Origin: JBFAPK01 sp040676675
Lineage (GTDB): Bacteria; Actinomycetota; Actinomycetes; Mycobacteriales; Micromonosporaceae
Direction of reading: 5' to 3'
Assembly (NCBI RefSeq): GCF_040676675.1
Contig: NZ_JBFAPK010000003.1
Coordinates: forward strand, 62,001-126,000
Length of the DNA stretch: 64,000 bases
Below are positions 35,822 through 44,519 of this stretch, piece by piece; position 1 is the stretch's first letter; every line of letters begins with the position of its first letter. The notes below the pieces were generated by a model, which saw nothing but the letters and a program-made list of their open reading frames with translations, searched no databases and was not told the origin of the DNA. The position numbers were made by a program, and so were the translations under genes.

Positions 35822-36616
35822 TCAGAAGCCGGGGAAGAGGCGGCGCAGGTCGTCCAGAGTGATCGGTCCGGTCACCCGGACCGTCCCGGGGGTGTGCTCC
35901 GGCCCGAGGCGGCCGGTGGCCAGCCGCAGCCACGCCTCGCCGGGCAGGATCAGCTCGCCGTCGGCCCGCTCGGGCGCCCCCTCGGTCAGCTCGATCTTGT
36001 CGCCCAGCCGCAGCGCGTACGTCCCCTCGGGATCGGTCAGCCGCAGGGTCAGGGTGGCCTCGCGCCCGCCGAGCGCCGCCGGCTTGGCGACCCAGGCGAA
36101 CATGTGGGCGATCTGTACGAGCAACAGCGGTACCGCCACGGGCGTCACCGTCGCGAACGGATTGAAGGCGACCTCGACGTCCCACTGGTGCAGGGCGAAC
36201 TCGCTGAGCCGCATCCGCGCGGCGGCGGCGACGTCGACGGGCGCGGGCAGGAAGCCGAGGTTGATCCGCAACTCCTCCCGGGCGGTCGCGTCGAGCGCCT
36301 CGTACGCCTCGACGAGCCGCTGGTTGGCGGCGAGGAAGCCGCTGGCGTGCTCGGCCGGCGGCATCGCGTCCCAGCGGGCCCAGACGCCGCGGTTGAAGTC
36401 GCCCTCGGGCGCCGGGGCACCGCTGCGGGCGGCCGTGAGCGTGGCCAGGTTGATCTCGGCACCGCTGCCGAGGTGGCTCAGCACCTGGGAGACCTGCCAC
36501 TCGCTCGCGCCCGAGGGGCGTACCAGGTCGTCGGGGCCGAGGTCCCGGACGAGCGCGGCGAGTTCCTCGTGCCCCGAGCGGAGCGCGGCGATGATCTCAT
36601 CGGCGGGAGTGGTCAT
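35822..36616 (-). CDS. Mycothiol-dependent maleylpyruvate isomerase-family protein
   Basis: The 264-residue protein has an N-terminal DinB-like four-helix domain with metal-ligand candidates H48 (QVLSHLGSG) and the E139/H143/D146 segment of 'SEFALHQWDV'. A C-terminal domain of about 85 residues (sterol-carrier-like, 'TLTLRLTDPEGTYALRLGD') follows. This two-domain layout is typical of the MDMPI family, which uses mycothiol in thiol-transfer or isomerisation. The substrate is unknown. The ATG at 36616 is followed upstream by a gap with repeated GGTGCCGG units (36660-36740). Confidence 0.87.
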   Translation of the reverse strand: MTTPADEIIAALRSGHEELAALVRDLGPDDLVRPSGASEWQVSQVLSHLGSGAEINLATLTAARSGAPAPEGDFNRGVWARWDAMPPAEHASGFLAANQRLVEAYEALDATAREELRINLGFLPAPVDVAAAARMRLSEFALHQWDVEVAFNPFATVTPVAVPLLLVQIAHMFAWVAKPAALGGREATLTLRLTDPEGTYALRLGDKIELTEGAPERADGELILPGEAWLRLATGRLGPEHTPGTVRVTGPITLDDLRRLFPGF

Positions 36617-36781
36617 GACTCTCCTGTGTTCGTGGCTGTCGCCGCTTCGTGGCTGTGCCGGCTGTCGGGTTGTCGGGTGCCCGGTGCCGGGACGGTGCCG
36701 GACCGGTGCCGGCGGAGGTGCCGGAGGTGGCGGAACGCGCCCGTCACGGCCGCGTTCGGGCCCGCCGGCACCCGTTACCGG

Positions 36782-38011
36782 TCAACGGTAGACCGGGCGG
36801 TCGGGATTGCCGTGCCCGGCGCACGAACCGGCCCGGCCGCCGGTCAGGCTGTACTGGCCGTCCCCGCAGCGGACCATGTAGCCCCGCCCCTCGAAGAAGT
36901 TGCTCACGCAGCCGAAGTAGGTGCAGACGTCCGCCGGCGGGTTCTGGACCATCGAGCCGTGGCAGTGGTTGTAGCCGTACGGGTTCGGCGGCGCCCCGCA
37001 GAGGTCGGCGGGTTTGGCGGAGGCGGAGGCGCTCCGGCGCGGCGTGGGGCTCGCGGACCTGGAGCCGCTCGGCCTGGGCGTGGGGCTGCTCGGCGCGAGC
37101 GTCGTCGGGCTCGCCGACCGGCTCGGCGTGACCGGCGGCGCGGACGATCCGGACGGCTCGGGCAGCGGTACGACGTCGATCCGCGACAGTCCGGGCGAGG
37201 CGGCGTCGCTACCGGCCTCCGGCGCGCCCCCCGTCACCCCGGCCACGGCCACCGCGCCCGCCCCGACGAGCAGCACCACGACCGCGCCGAGCACCAGCGC
37301 GACCCGGCCCCGGGGCAGCAGGGCGGTGAGCGGCGCGTCCTGCGCCGAGACGAACTCCGGCGCGACCGGTTCGAGCCCCTGGTGCGCGGCGACCAGCCCC
37401 TCCAGCAGCGCCACGAACGCCGCGCGCTGCCCGCTCGCGTTCGCCACGGCCAGGGTCAGCTCGAAGCGGAAGACGCCGGCCTGCTCCTCGGTGAGCAGCA
37501 GCCCGGAGACCGACCCGCGGTCGGCGACCCCGAGCAGGCTGAACGGCGCGGAGGGGTCGTGGTGCACGCCGACCAGCCGCTCGTAGGCCCACTCGCGCTC
37601 GTCCCGGTCGCCGCCGCGGAAGACCACGCGCTGGCTGGTGACGACGGCGGTACCGTTCGCGACCGGCTCGACGCCGGGCGGCAGGATGACCGGGTTCGTG
37701 GTTTCGAGCAGGAACGGGAACCGGGTCAGGTCGGGTGGGGGCAGCTCGCCGGGGCTGCGGGGGGCCTCGACCAGGCGTACCCCGGGAAGCTCGGCGGTGA
37801 TGACCTCACCGGGCCGGAGGTTGAGCCACGGCGCGACGGCCGGATCGGTGGTCCCGTCGAACGCCGCCGCGGCGGCCCACATCCGCCGCAGGTCGGCGTC
37901 GCGCCGCCGCCAGATCTCCAGGCGCTCGGCGTACGGACGCCGGCGGGCCGCGTTCTCCTGCTCGGCCCACCGCTCACGCCAGCCGGAACCGGCCGGACCT
38001 TCCCCTGCCAT
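36782..38011 (-). CDS. PH-like / single-TM / Cys-rich-tail protein (paralogue A)
   Basis: The 409-residue protein has a basic helical N-terminus (~residues 10-45) and a beta-rich middle with 'GTAVVTSQRVVFRGGDRDEREWAYERL', resembling bacterial PH/GRAM-like domains. One membrane helix sits near 255-280 (ALVLGAVVVLLVGAGAVAV), followed by a Ser/Pro/Thr linker (~285-345) and a C-terminal ~65-residue cysteine-rich domain. That domain has six cysteines in the order CGAPPNPYGY, CHG, CTYFGC, RCGDG and SCAGHG. The topology implies a cytoplasmic lipid-sensing domain and an exported disulfide-stabilised tail. The ATG at 38011 has GGGAGAGG immediately upstream. Its paralogue lies at 39835-41103, across the GDPD gene. 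Function unknown. Confidence 0.75.
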   Translation of the reverse strand: MAGEGPAGSGWRERWAEQENAARRRPYAERLEIWRRRDADLRRMWAAAAAFDGTTDPAVAPWLNLRPGEVITAELPGVRLVEAPRSPGELPPPDLTRFPFLLETTNPVILPPGVEPVANGTAVVTSQRVVFRGGDRDEREWAYERLVGVHHDPSAPFSLLGVADRGSVSGLLLTEEQAGVFRFELTLAVANASGQRAAFVALLEGLVAAHQGLEPVAPEFVSAQDAPLTALLPRGRVALVLGAVVVLLVGAGAVAVAGVTGGAPEAGSDAASPGLSRIDVVPLPEPSGSSAPPVTPSRSASPTTLAPSSPTPRPSGSRSASPTPRRSASASAKPADLCGAPPNPYGYNHCHGSMVQNPPADVCTYFGCVSNFFEGRGYMVRCGDGQYSLTGGRAGSCAGHGNPDRPVYR

Positions 38012-38322
38012 ACCCTCTCCCACGCGAAGCGGCACGCCCCGGGACCGCTTCGGTACGCCGCCCGGTCGGTCGTGTTGCGATGATCATCCTTGGCCGGTTC
38101 GCCCGGGCCGGACCGGGGGACCGGAGACCACCGACGGCTCACCCCGGACACCCTGCCCTACCGAACCCGGCGCGCGCTCCCCCGATCGGCTTCCCGCCCG
38201 CGGAAACCGGCCAGTGGCACCGGCACCGGCCCGGGCCGCGCCGGCCGTTCCGACGCCTGACGTTCGACCGCCCGCCGCGTCTGGTCGATCATCACTTTCG
38301 ATTCGTCACCTAGTGTCTACTC

Positions 38323-39795
38323 ATGACTGTCTCGTCTGCACGATCAGGATCCGCGCGCGCCGCCGGCACGCCGGGCCTCCGCGGCCGGATCGCCGTCGCG
38401 CTCGCCGCATCTGTTGTCAGCGGCGCCACCGCCCTGGCCGTCACCGCCTCGGTCCCGGCCCCGGCCGCCGCCGAACCGGACGACGTCGTCGTGTCGGAGG
38501 ACTTCTCCGCCGGGACGCTACCCGCCGGATGGCGGGCTGTCGATGGCGAGTGGAGGGTCCAGAACGGGCGGTTGATCGGCACCTCGACCAGTTCGAGCGC
38601 GAACAACAAGATCACCTTCGGCCCGCACCTGACCGACTTCCGCTTCGAGGCGACCGTACGGTTCGAGTCGGCCCAGGCGGCGACCCGCTGGACCGCGCTC
38701 GGCCTGGACATCGGGGCCGACGGCTCGGTGCCGTGGTGGATCGCCACCATGCGCAGCGGCACCACCGCCAGCAACGGGCTGGAGTTCGCCCAGCGCACCA
38801 CCGCCAACGCCTGGAACGTGACCAACACCGGCTCCGCCCCGTACGCGGCCAACACCGGCCGGGACATCCGGGTCGCGATCGAGGTGCACGGCGCCCAGGC
38901 CCGGTGGATCTTCGACGGGCAGGAGCTGCTGCGCACCAGCAGCCTCCAGCGCTCCGCCACCGGCGGGCTGGCCCTGCTGGTCAACGGCGCGACCGTCTCG
39001 TTCGACGACGTACGGGTGACCGAGCTGGCCGGCAACGCCTACATCCGCACGCCCGGCAGCCCGTTCCTGGTCATGGCGCACCGGGGCGCCTCGTCGGCCG
39101 CGCCCGAGAACACCCTCGTGTCGGAGGAGATCGCCCGCCGGGGCGGCGCGGACTTCATCGAGAACGACGTGCAGCCCAGCAAGGACGGCGTCCCGTTCAT
39201 CCTGCACGACGCCACCGTGGACCGGACCACCAACGGTACGGGCGCCATCCGGAGCCTCACCTCGACCCAGCTCAAGGCGCTGGACGCCGGCTCCTGGTTC
39301 GCCCCGCAGTACGCCGGCGCGCGGATCCCCACCCTCGCCGAGCAGCTGGCCGACCTGCGGACGCGGGGCGGCAACCTGCTGCTGGAGATCAAGGGCAAGC
39401 ACACCCGGGACGAGGTCGCCAAGATCATTCAGGTGATCCGGGAGCAGCAGATGACCGACCGGGTCTTCGTACAGAGCTTCGAGGTCGACGCGTTGCAGTT
39501 CACCCGCGAGCTGGCGCCGGAGCTGCCGCTGGGGCTGCTACGCAGCACCCTCGACGCCGACCCGTTGGCGATCTCCCGGCAGCTCGGCCTGACCGCGTAC
39601 AACCCGGACGGCAACGCGCTGCTCGCCCGCCCGTCCGTCATCGCCGACCTGCACCGGGCGGGCGTCGCGGTGATGGCGTGGACGATGGACTCGGCCGGCC
39701 AGTGGCAGCAGTTGGAGCGGGCCGGCGCTGACGCGATCATCACCAACCGTCCGGCCGAGCTGGCCGGCTGGAACGCCGCCCTGCTCCAGGGCTGA
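38323..39795 (+). CDS. Secreted glycerophosphodiester phosphodiesterase with LamG-like domain
   Basis: The 490-residue protein has a signal peptide ending near AAA-EP (residue ~50) and a beta-sandwich domain at ~55-235 ('EDFSAGTLPAGWRAVDGEWRVQNGRL', like LamG/DUF1080). The GDPD TIM barrel follows at ~248-485. Catalytic-site residues are visible: H253-R-G, P261-E-N, E280-N-D282 and H295-D. It would hydrolyse glycerophosphodiesters outside the cell to glycerol-3-phosphate, and the N-terminal domain may bind polymer or wall. The 311-base gap upstream (38012-38322) separates it from the divergent paralogue A and contains a TAGTGT-like -10 near 38311; nothing else was found there. Confidence 0.9.
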   Translation: MTVSSARSGSARAAGTPGLRGRIAVALAASVVSGATALAVTASVPAPAAAEPDDVVVSEDFSAGTLPAGWRAVDGEWRVQNGRLIGTSTSSSANNKITFGPHLTDFRFEATVRFESAQAATRWTALGLDIGADGSVPWWIATMRSGTTASNGLEFAQRTTANAWNVTNTGSAPYAANTGRDIRVAIEVHGAQARWIFDGQELLRTSSLQRSATGGLALLVNGATVSFDDVRVTELAGNAYIRTPGSPFLVMAHRGASSAAPENTLVSEEIARRGGADFIENDVQPSKDGVPFILHDATVDRTTNGTGAIRSLTSTQLKALDAGSWFAPQYAGARIPTLAEQLADLRTRGGNLLLEIKGKHTRDEVAKIIQVIREQQMTDRVFVQSFEVDALQFTRELAPELPLGLLRSTLDADPLAISRQLGLTAYNPDGNALLARPSVIADLHRAGVAVMAWTMDSAGQWQQLERAGADAIITNRPAELAGWNAALLQG

Positions 39796-39834
39796 CCGCC
39801 CGGTCGCAGGGCTGACCGTCGGGGCGGCGCGCGG

Positions 39835-41103
39835 TCATTTGCGTACCGTGCGCCGCTCCCCGCCGTGGTAGTAGCAGGAGTAGGGGCTACCGCCGCTCCG
39901 GCTGACCTTGCCGTCCTTGCACTGGACCAGATAGCCGTTGCCTCGGTTGAAGTTGTCCACGCAGGGGAAGTAGCGGCACGTGTCCCGGGCCGGGTCGGTG
40001 ATCCGCGAGCCGGTGGCGCAGTAGTGGTAGCCGTACGGGTTCTCCGGTGCGCCGCAGAGGTCGGGGCGGCTCGGGGTGGTCGGCGCCGCGGTCGTCCGCG
40101 TCGGCGCGGCCGGCGGCGGGACCGGGCGTCCCGTGGGCGTGCGCGGGGCGCCGGTCGTCGGGGCGACGGTACGCGTCGACGACGGCGTGGGCGTGGCGGC
40201 CGACGGCGTACCGCTCGGCTCGGGCGTCGGTCCACCGGACGGACTGGTCAGCTCGCTTCCGACCGGGGCCGGCAGCACCACCTCGGTACGGCCACCCCCC
40301 GCGAAGATCGGGTGCTCCTCGGCCGAGCCGGTGCTCGCGAAGGCGAACCCCCCACCGAGCACCACCACGGCCACCAGCCCCGCCGCCCAGGCGAACGTAC
40401 GGTTGTTGAGCGCGGCGCTCAGCGGCGCCTGCTGGCCCGAGACGAGCACCGGCGCGGCCGGGGCCAGCCCCTGGTGCGCGGCGATCAGCCCGTCGAGGAG
40501 GGCGACGAAGGCGGGGCGCGCGCCGGTGGCGTTGGCGAGCGCCAGGGTCAGCTGGAAGCGGAACTCCGCCGCCCGGTCCTCGGGCAGCAGCACCCCGGAG
40601 ACGGCCGCGCGGTTGCCGAGCCGCAGCAGGGTCAGCGGGGCGCTCGTCTCGTGCAGCAGGCCGGTCAGGTCGTCGTACGTCCAGTCGCGCCGACCCCGCT
40701 CGCCGCGGAACGCGATGCGCTCGCTGGTGACGGCGATCGTGCCGGTGTCTACCTGGCTGGCGCCCGGCGGCAGTTGGCCGGGCGCGGCGGACTCGAACAG
40801 GTACGGGAACCGGGTCAGGTCGGGAGCGGGCAGCTCGCCCGCGTTGCGGACGCCGACGACGCGCACCTCCGGGGCGGCCCAGAAGACGACCTCGTCGCGG
40901 CGCAGGTCCAGCCACGGCGCCAGGCCCGGGTCGATGGTGCCCTGGAAGCTGGTCGCGGTGGAGCGCAGCCGCCGCAGCTCGGCGTCCTGGCGCCGCCACG
41001 CCTCCAGGGCGGCCTCGTTGGCCTGCCTGCGGATCTCGTTCTCCCGGACCGCCCAGCGCTGCCGCCAGCCGGAACCGGACGCGGCCGGCCTACCAGTCAC
41101 CAT
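39835..41103 (-). CDS. PH-like / single-TM / Cys-rich-tail protein (paralogue B)
   Basis: The 422-residue protein has the same order as the one at 36782-38011. A basic helical start leads to a beta-rich PH/GRAM-like middle ('IAVTSERIAFRGERGRRDWTYDDL') and one membrane helix ('FAWAAGLVAVVVLGGGFAFA'). A Pro/Thr-rich linker follows, then a cysteine-rich tail (CGAPENPYGYHYC, CRYFPC, QCKDGK, SCYYHGG). It keeps the N-P-Y-G-Y and disulfide pattern while the rest has diverged to about half identity by eye. The ATG at 41103 is preceded by GGGGGATC. It converges on the GDPD gene with a 39-base spacer. Confidence 0.75.
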   Translation of the reverse strand: MVTGRPAASGSGWRQRWAVRENEIRRQANEAALEAWRRQDAELRRLRSTATSFQGTIDPGLAPWLDLRRDEVVFWAAPEVRVVGVRNAGELPAPDLTRFPYLFESAAPGQLPPGASQVDTGTIAVTSERIAFRGERGRRDWTYDDLTGLLHETSAPLTLLRLGNRAAVSGVLLPEDRAAEFRFQLTLALANATGARPAFVALLDGLIAAHQGLAPAAPVLVSGQQAPLSAALNNRTFAWAAGLVAVVVLGGGFAFASTGSAEEHPIFAGGGRTEVVLPAPVGSELTSPSGGPTPEPSGTPSAATPTPSSTRTVAPTTGAPRTPTGRPVPPPAAPTRTTAAPTTPSRPDLCGAPENPYGYHYCATGSRITDPARDTCRYFPCVDNFNRGNGYLVQCKDGKVSRSGGSPYSCYYHGGERRTVRK

Positions 41104-41326
41104 GTGTTGATCCCCCACCCGAACGCACGGCGTGCTCGGTCTCGACGTCGTGGAGCCGGTCAGCCACACCTGACCAGCAGTGACGGGCGTCAACCTCGTC
41201 GTGACGCCCGTTGCCCACCGGGTGACGGTAATCGTCACGAGCGCCGGGGAAAACCCTGGCACGCACCCGCGACCTCGCCGATTACTTCGGATAGTGACCG
41301 AAAACTGACAGTTCCGCCCATCGGAT

Positions 41327-41465
41327 GTCGACCGTCCGGCGGGTCGGCGTCGGCCGTCCGGCCGCCGGGTCGACGCCCACCAGCCGGGTCGACGCTCGCC
41401 GTCCGGCCGGCGGGTCCACGCTCGCCGCCCGCCCGCCGGGTCGACGCTCGCCGTCTGGCCGGCGG
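41327..41465. repeat. Tandem ~26-bp repeat abutting a stop codon
   Basis: Four units of about 26 bases (41343-41368, 41388-41413, 41414-41439, 41440-41465) share GTCGACGCTCGCCGTC-like starts and GGCCGGCGG-like ends. Shorter units of 16 and 19 bases are present as well. The tract ends exactly at the stop codon of the 41466-41870 gene and occupies most of its 3' flank. The wider gap (41104-41465) has no gene. Confidence 0.8.
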
Positions 41466-41870
41466 TCAGAGCAGGCCGACGCCGAGGAGCAGCGTGCCGG
41501 CGGTGAGCGCGACGCCGCCGGCCGGTACCAGCAGGATCAGCCTGTTCGGCCGGGTGTCCGAGGGACGCACCACCGAGAGGAAGAAGCCGAGCGGCATCAG
41601 GATCGGCGCGGTGGCCATCAGCACGCGGATCAGCATCAGCACCGGGCCGGGGTAGTCGGTCCGGTCCAGGTAGAGCAGCGCGACGAGCGCGAAGAGCACC
41701 AGTACGCCGGCGTGCGCGTGACCGGCGGTCCAGAGGCCGCGGCGTACGGGGTTGTCCAAATAGCCCGGGATGCGGCGGACGAGCTGCATCAGCAGCGACA
41801 GTCCGCCGAACGCGATGGTCGAGACGGTGATCAGAAGGATGGCGGCGGTGATCCGGGTTTCCGTGGTCAT
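41466..41870 (-). CDS. Small four-helix membrane protein
   Basis: The 134-residue protein has four hydrophobic segments: ITAAILLITVSTIAFGGLSLL, HAHAGVLVLFALVALLYLD, VLMATAPILMPLGFFLSVV and LILLVPAGGVALTAGTLLLG. The 'LWTAGHAHAGVLVL' motif has two His and recurs in uncharacterised small actinobacterial membrane proteins. The ATG at 41870 is used. Upstream 41880-41960 is AT-richer and probably the promoter. No function can be assigned. Confidence 0.7.
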   Translation of the reverse strand: MTTETRITAAILLITVSTIAFGGLSLLMQLVRRIPGYLDNPVRRGLWTAGHAHAGVLVLFALVALLYLDRTDYPGPVLMLIRVLMATAPILMPLGFFLSVVRPSDTRPNRLILLVPAGGVALTAGTLLLGVGLL

Positions 41871-42127
41871 CGGGGTGGTCCGTTCGGTCGCTGCGAACTT
41901 GTCACCGTAAAGATGCCGCCCGGCAGCCATCTTGTCAATGACAAAATTCCGAGACCGGGTCTCGCCCGGACGCGCGCCGCCGACGCCGGACGTGCGCTGC
42001 CGACGCCGGGGGAAACTCGGTGGGCCCGGCCGCACGCCGCTGCTACCGTGTCCGCGTGCTTCCGTTCGCGTCCCAGCCGATGATGCCCCGCCACCGGGGC
42101 CACTGACGCTGGACGCATGAACGTTCC

Positions 42128-42148
42128 GAGGCCCTGGACACGGGCCTC
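42128..42148 (+). promoter_or_regulatory. Leader hairpin upstream of MetRS
   Basis: The arms gaggccc (42128-42134) and gggcctc (42142-42148) lie 46 bases before the MetRS start. A looser second pairing (attcggg with cccgatt) is possible nearer the start. No T-box consensus (TGGNACCGCG) is present. The 41871-42193 gap otherwise holds divergent promoter DNA. Confidence 0.35.
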
Positions 42149-42193
42149 GATTCGGGTACGGGTCGGAGCCCCGATTCTTCGAGGACGGTTCCG

Positions 42194-43726
42194 ATGACCC
42201 GCCGGTGCTACCTGACCACGACCATCCCGTACGTCAACGCCCGCCCCCACCTCGGGTTCGCCCTGGAACTCGTGCAGGCCGACGCGCTCGCCAGACACCG
42301 GCGCCAGCGCGGCGACGAGGTACGTCTCCTCAGCGGTACGGACGACAACTCGCTGAAGAACGTGCTGGCCGCCGAGGCCGAGGGCCTGCCGACGCGGGAA
42401 CTCGTCGACCGCAACGCCGCCGCGTTCGAGGCGCTGCGCCAACCGCTGGCGCTCTCCTTCGACGACTTCATCCGCACCAGCCGGGATCCCCGCCACCGCC
42501 CGGGGGTGGAACGGCTCTGGCGCGCCTGCGCGGCCGCCGGTGACCTCTACCGCAGGCACTACCAGGGGCTGTACTGCGTCGGGTGCGAGCAGTTCTACGC
42601 CGAGGCCGAACTGCCCGCCGGTCGCTGCCCCGAACACGGCACCCCACCGCAGCTCGTCGTCGAGGAGAACTGGTTCTTCCGCCTGTCCCGGTACCAGGAC
42701 CAGCTGCTCGACCTCGTCGGCAGCGGGCGGCTGCGGATCGAACCGGAGGCACGCCGCAACGAGGTGCTCGGCTTCATCGCGGCCGGGCTGAGCGACTTCA
42801 GCGTCTCCCGCTCGCACACCCGCGCGCGGGGCTGGGGCATCCCCGTACCGGAGGACCCCGACCAGGTCATCTACGTCTGGTGGGACGCCCTGGGCAACTA
42901 CCTCACCGCCCTCGACTACGCCGACCGGGGCCCCGACTACCGGCACTGGTGGGTCGACAGCCCGCGGCGGATCCACCTGCTCGGCAAGGGCGTGCTGCGC
43001 TTCCACGCCGTGTACTGGCCGGCGATACTGCTGTCGGCCGGCGAGCCGCTCCCCACCGACCTGCTCGTGCACGACTACCTCACGGTCGACGGCAAGAAGA
43101 TCAGCAAATCCGCCGGTACCGCCGTCGACCCCGTCGAACTCGTCGCCCGGTTCGGCACCGATCCGGTGCGCTGGTGGCTGCTGCGGGAGGTGCCCCGCGT
43201 CGGCGACGCGGACTTCACCGTCGACAGGCTCGTCGCCCGCACGAACGGCGATCTCGCCGACCGCCTGGGCAACCTCGTCAATCGGGTCGTCAACCTGGTG
43301 CACCGCTACCGCGACGGCCGACCGCCGACCGGCACCGGGCGGCCGGACGCCGACGCGTACCGGCTGGCGACCGCCTGCGAGCGGGCCCCGGGGCTGGTCG
43401 CGGCGGCGCTGGACAACTTCGACTTCCGGGCCGCCACCGCCGCCGTCTGGAGCATCGTGGAGGAGGCGAACCGGTACGTGGAGCTGGTCCGACCCTGGCA
43501 GCTCTTCAGGGCCGAACGCGACGGCGATCCCCACGCCACGGTGCGGCTCGACGGCACGCTCGACGTTCTCGTCCGCGCCTGCCGGACGCTCGCCGAGCAG
43601 ATCGGCCCCTTCCTGCCCGACGCAGGGGACCGGATCGCCGCCCAGTGCGCGCCCTCGGCCGGGCGGCTGCCCGCGCCGCGACCGCTCTTCCCGAAGATCG
43701 TGACGGGGACGGACGGCCGGGGGTGA
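42194..43726 (+). CDS. metG: Methionyl-tRNA synthetase, divergent type
   Basis: The 510-residue class I synthetase has the HIGH-like box HLGF (19-22), KISKS (302-306) and a zinc knuckle with C128-x2-C131 and C145-x2-H148. It would charge tRNA-Met. It is shorter than the usual ~550-680-residue enzymes, having no C-terminal tRNA-binding domain. The canonical 'GTDEHGxKI' is replaced by 'GTDDNSLKN', so the conserved E-H is D-N. This suggests a second, specialised copy such as a resistance-type or metabolism-associated synthetase rather than the housekeeping one. The ATG at 42194 follows GAGGACGG. The GNAT gene downstream may be co-transcribed. Confidence 0.85.
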   Translation: MTRRCYLTTTIPYVNARPHLGFALELVQADALARHRRQRGDEVRLLSGTDDNSLKNVLAAEAEGLPTRELVDRNAAAFEALRQPLALSFDDFIRTSRDPRHRPGVERLWRACAAAGDLYRRHYQGLYCVGCEQFYAEAELPAGRCPEHGTPPQLVVEENWFFRLSRYQDQLLDLVGSGRLRIEPEARRNEVLGFIAAGLSDFSVSRSHTRARGWGIPVPEDPDQVIYVWWDALGNYLTALDYADRGPDYRHWWVDSPRRIHLLGKGVLRFHAVYWPAILLSAGEPLPTDLLVHDYLTVDGKKISKSAGTAVDPVELVARFGTDPVRWWLLREVPRVGDADFTVDRLVARTNGDLADRLGNLVNRVVNLVHRYRDGRPPTGTGRPDADAYRLATACERAPGLVAAALDNFDFRAATAAVWSIVEEANRYVELVRPWQLFRAERDGDPHATVRLDGTLDVLVRACRTLAEQIGPFLPDAGDRIAAQCAPSAGRLPAPRPLFPKIVTGTDGRG

Positions 43727-43785
43727 CCAGCGCCATGATCGAATGACGGCGACCGAGGCGCCGGACGATCTCCGAGGGGATGCCG

Positions 43786-44475
43786 ATGACCGTGCTGCTG
43801 CGGGTGCCCGCCGCGCCGCCCACCCCCGCGCTGCTGCTGCGTCCGTGGCGCGACGGGGACGCCGGGGCGCTGATCGAGGCGTACCACGATCCGGTGCTGC
43901 GGCGGTGGACCCGGATGCCGGTGACCGGGCCGGAGGACGCGGCCCGCTGGCTGGAGGTGCGGCACCAGGGCTGGGAGACCGGTACCGGCCTCAGCTTCGC
44001 CGTACTGACGGACGGGCCGGCACCCGACGGCGGCCCGGCTGCCGACGGCCGCCCGGCTGTCGACGGCCGCCCGGCTGTCGACGGCCGCCCGGCTGTCGAC
44101 GGCCGCCCGGCTGTCGACGGCCGCCCGGTTGTCGACGGCGGTGCCGAGTTGGTCGGCAACGTGGTGCTCAAGCGCCCCGCGCCGCACGGCGACTCCGCCG
44201 AGGTCGGCTACTGGACGGCCGCGGCGGCCCGAGGGCGCGGCGTCGCCCCGCGCGCCCTCGACGCGCTCACCCGCTGGGCGTTCGAGACCCTCGGGCTGGC
44301 GCGACTCGAACTGCTGCACCAGGTCGACAATCTCGCCTCCTGCCGGGTCGCCGAGAAGGCCGGGTACGACTACGAGCGCACCCTGCCCGCCCGGCCGCCC
44401 TTCCCCCGCGACGGCCACCTGCACGTACGCCTCCCCGCCACCCCGAGCGCACTCCGCCGCCCGACGACCCGCTAA
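43786..44475 (+). CDS. GNAT acetyltransferase with in-frame tandem repeat
   Basis: The 229-residue GNAT protein resembles RimJ/RimL-type N-acetyltransferases: 'LLLRPWRDGDAGALIEAYHDP' at the N-terminus, 'EVGYWTAAAARGRGVAPRALDALTRWAFETLG' with the acetyl-CoA loop RGRGVA, and 'RLELLHQVDNLASCRVAEKAGY'. Between the first strands and the core, ~residues 80-118 are a low-complexity insertion of VDGRPA repeats encoded by an 18-bp tandem repeat. The ATG at 43786 has GAGGGG six bases upstream; an ATG at 43780 touches that site. The repeat keeps the frame and probably forms a surface loop. The substrate is unknown. Confidence 0.85.
   Translation: MTVLLRVPAAPPTPALLLRPWRDGDAGALIEAYHDPVLRRWTRMPVTGPEDAARWLEVRHQGWETGTGLSFAVLTDGPAPDGGPAADGRPAVDGRPAVDGRPAVDGRPAVDGRPVVDGGAELVGNVVLKRPAPHGDSAEVGYWTAAAARGRGVAPRALDALTRWAFETLGLARLELLHQVDNLASCRVAEKAGYDYERTLPARPPFPRDGHLHVRLPATPSALRRPTTR
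44041..44130 (+). repeat. 18-bp in-frame minisatellite inside the GNAT gene
   Basis: Five 18-bp units of gtcgacggccgcccggct type run 44041-44130, with a partial unit on either side. The first differs by one base (gcc), the fifth ends in ggtt and the middle three are identical. Because 18 is a multiple of 3, copy-number change would lengthen the encoded VDGRPA loop without breaking the frame. Confidence 0.95.
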
Positions 44476-44519
44476 TGTCCCTTGTGGACGTATTGTCGAC
44501 ATAGACGGGGGAATGCTCT

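Noticed and set aside
41327..41465. Tandem array as a CRISPR
   Set aside because: The units adjoin one another without unique spacers, and no cas genes are present.
42040..42193. T-box riboswitch upstream of metG
   Set aside because: Only small hairpins are present; the T-box core sequence and stem I features are missing.
44041..44130. 18-bp repeats as a CRISPR or attachment site
   Set aside because: No spacers; the repeats are in frame inside a GNAT gene.
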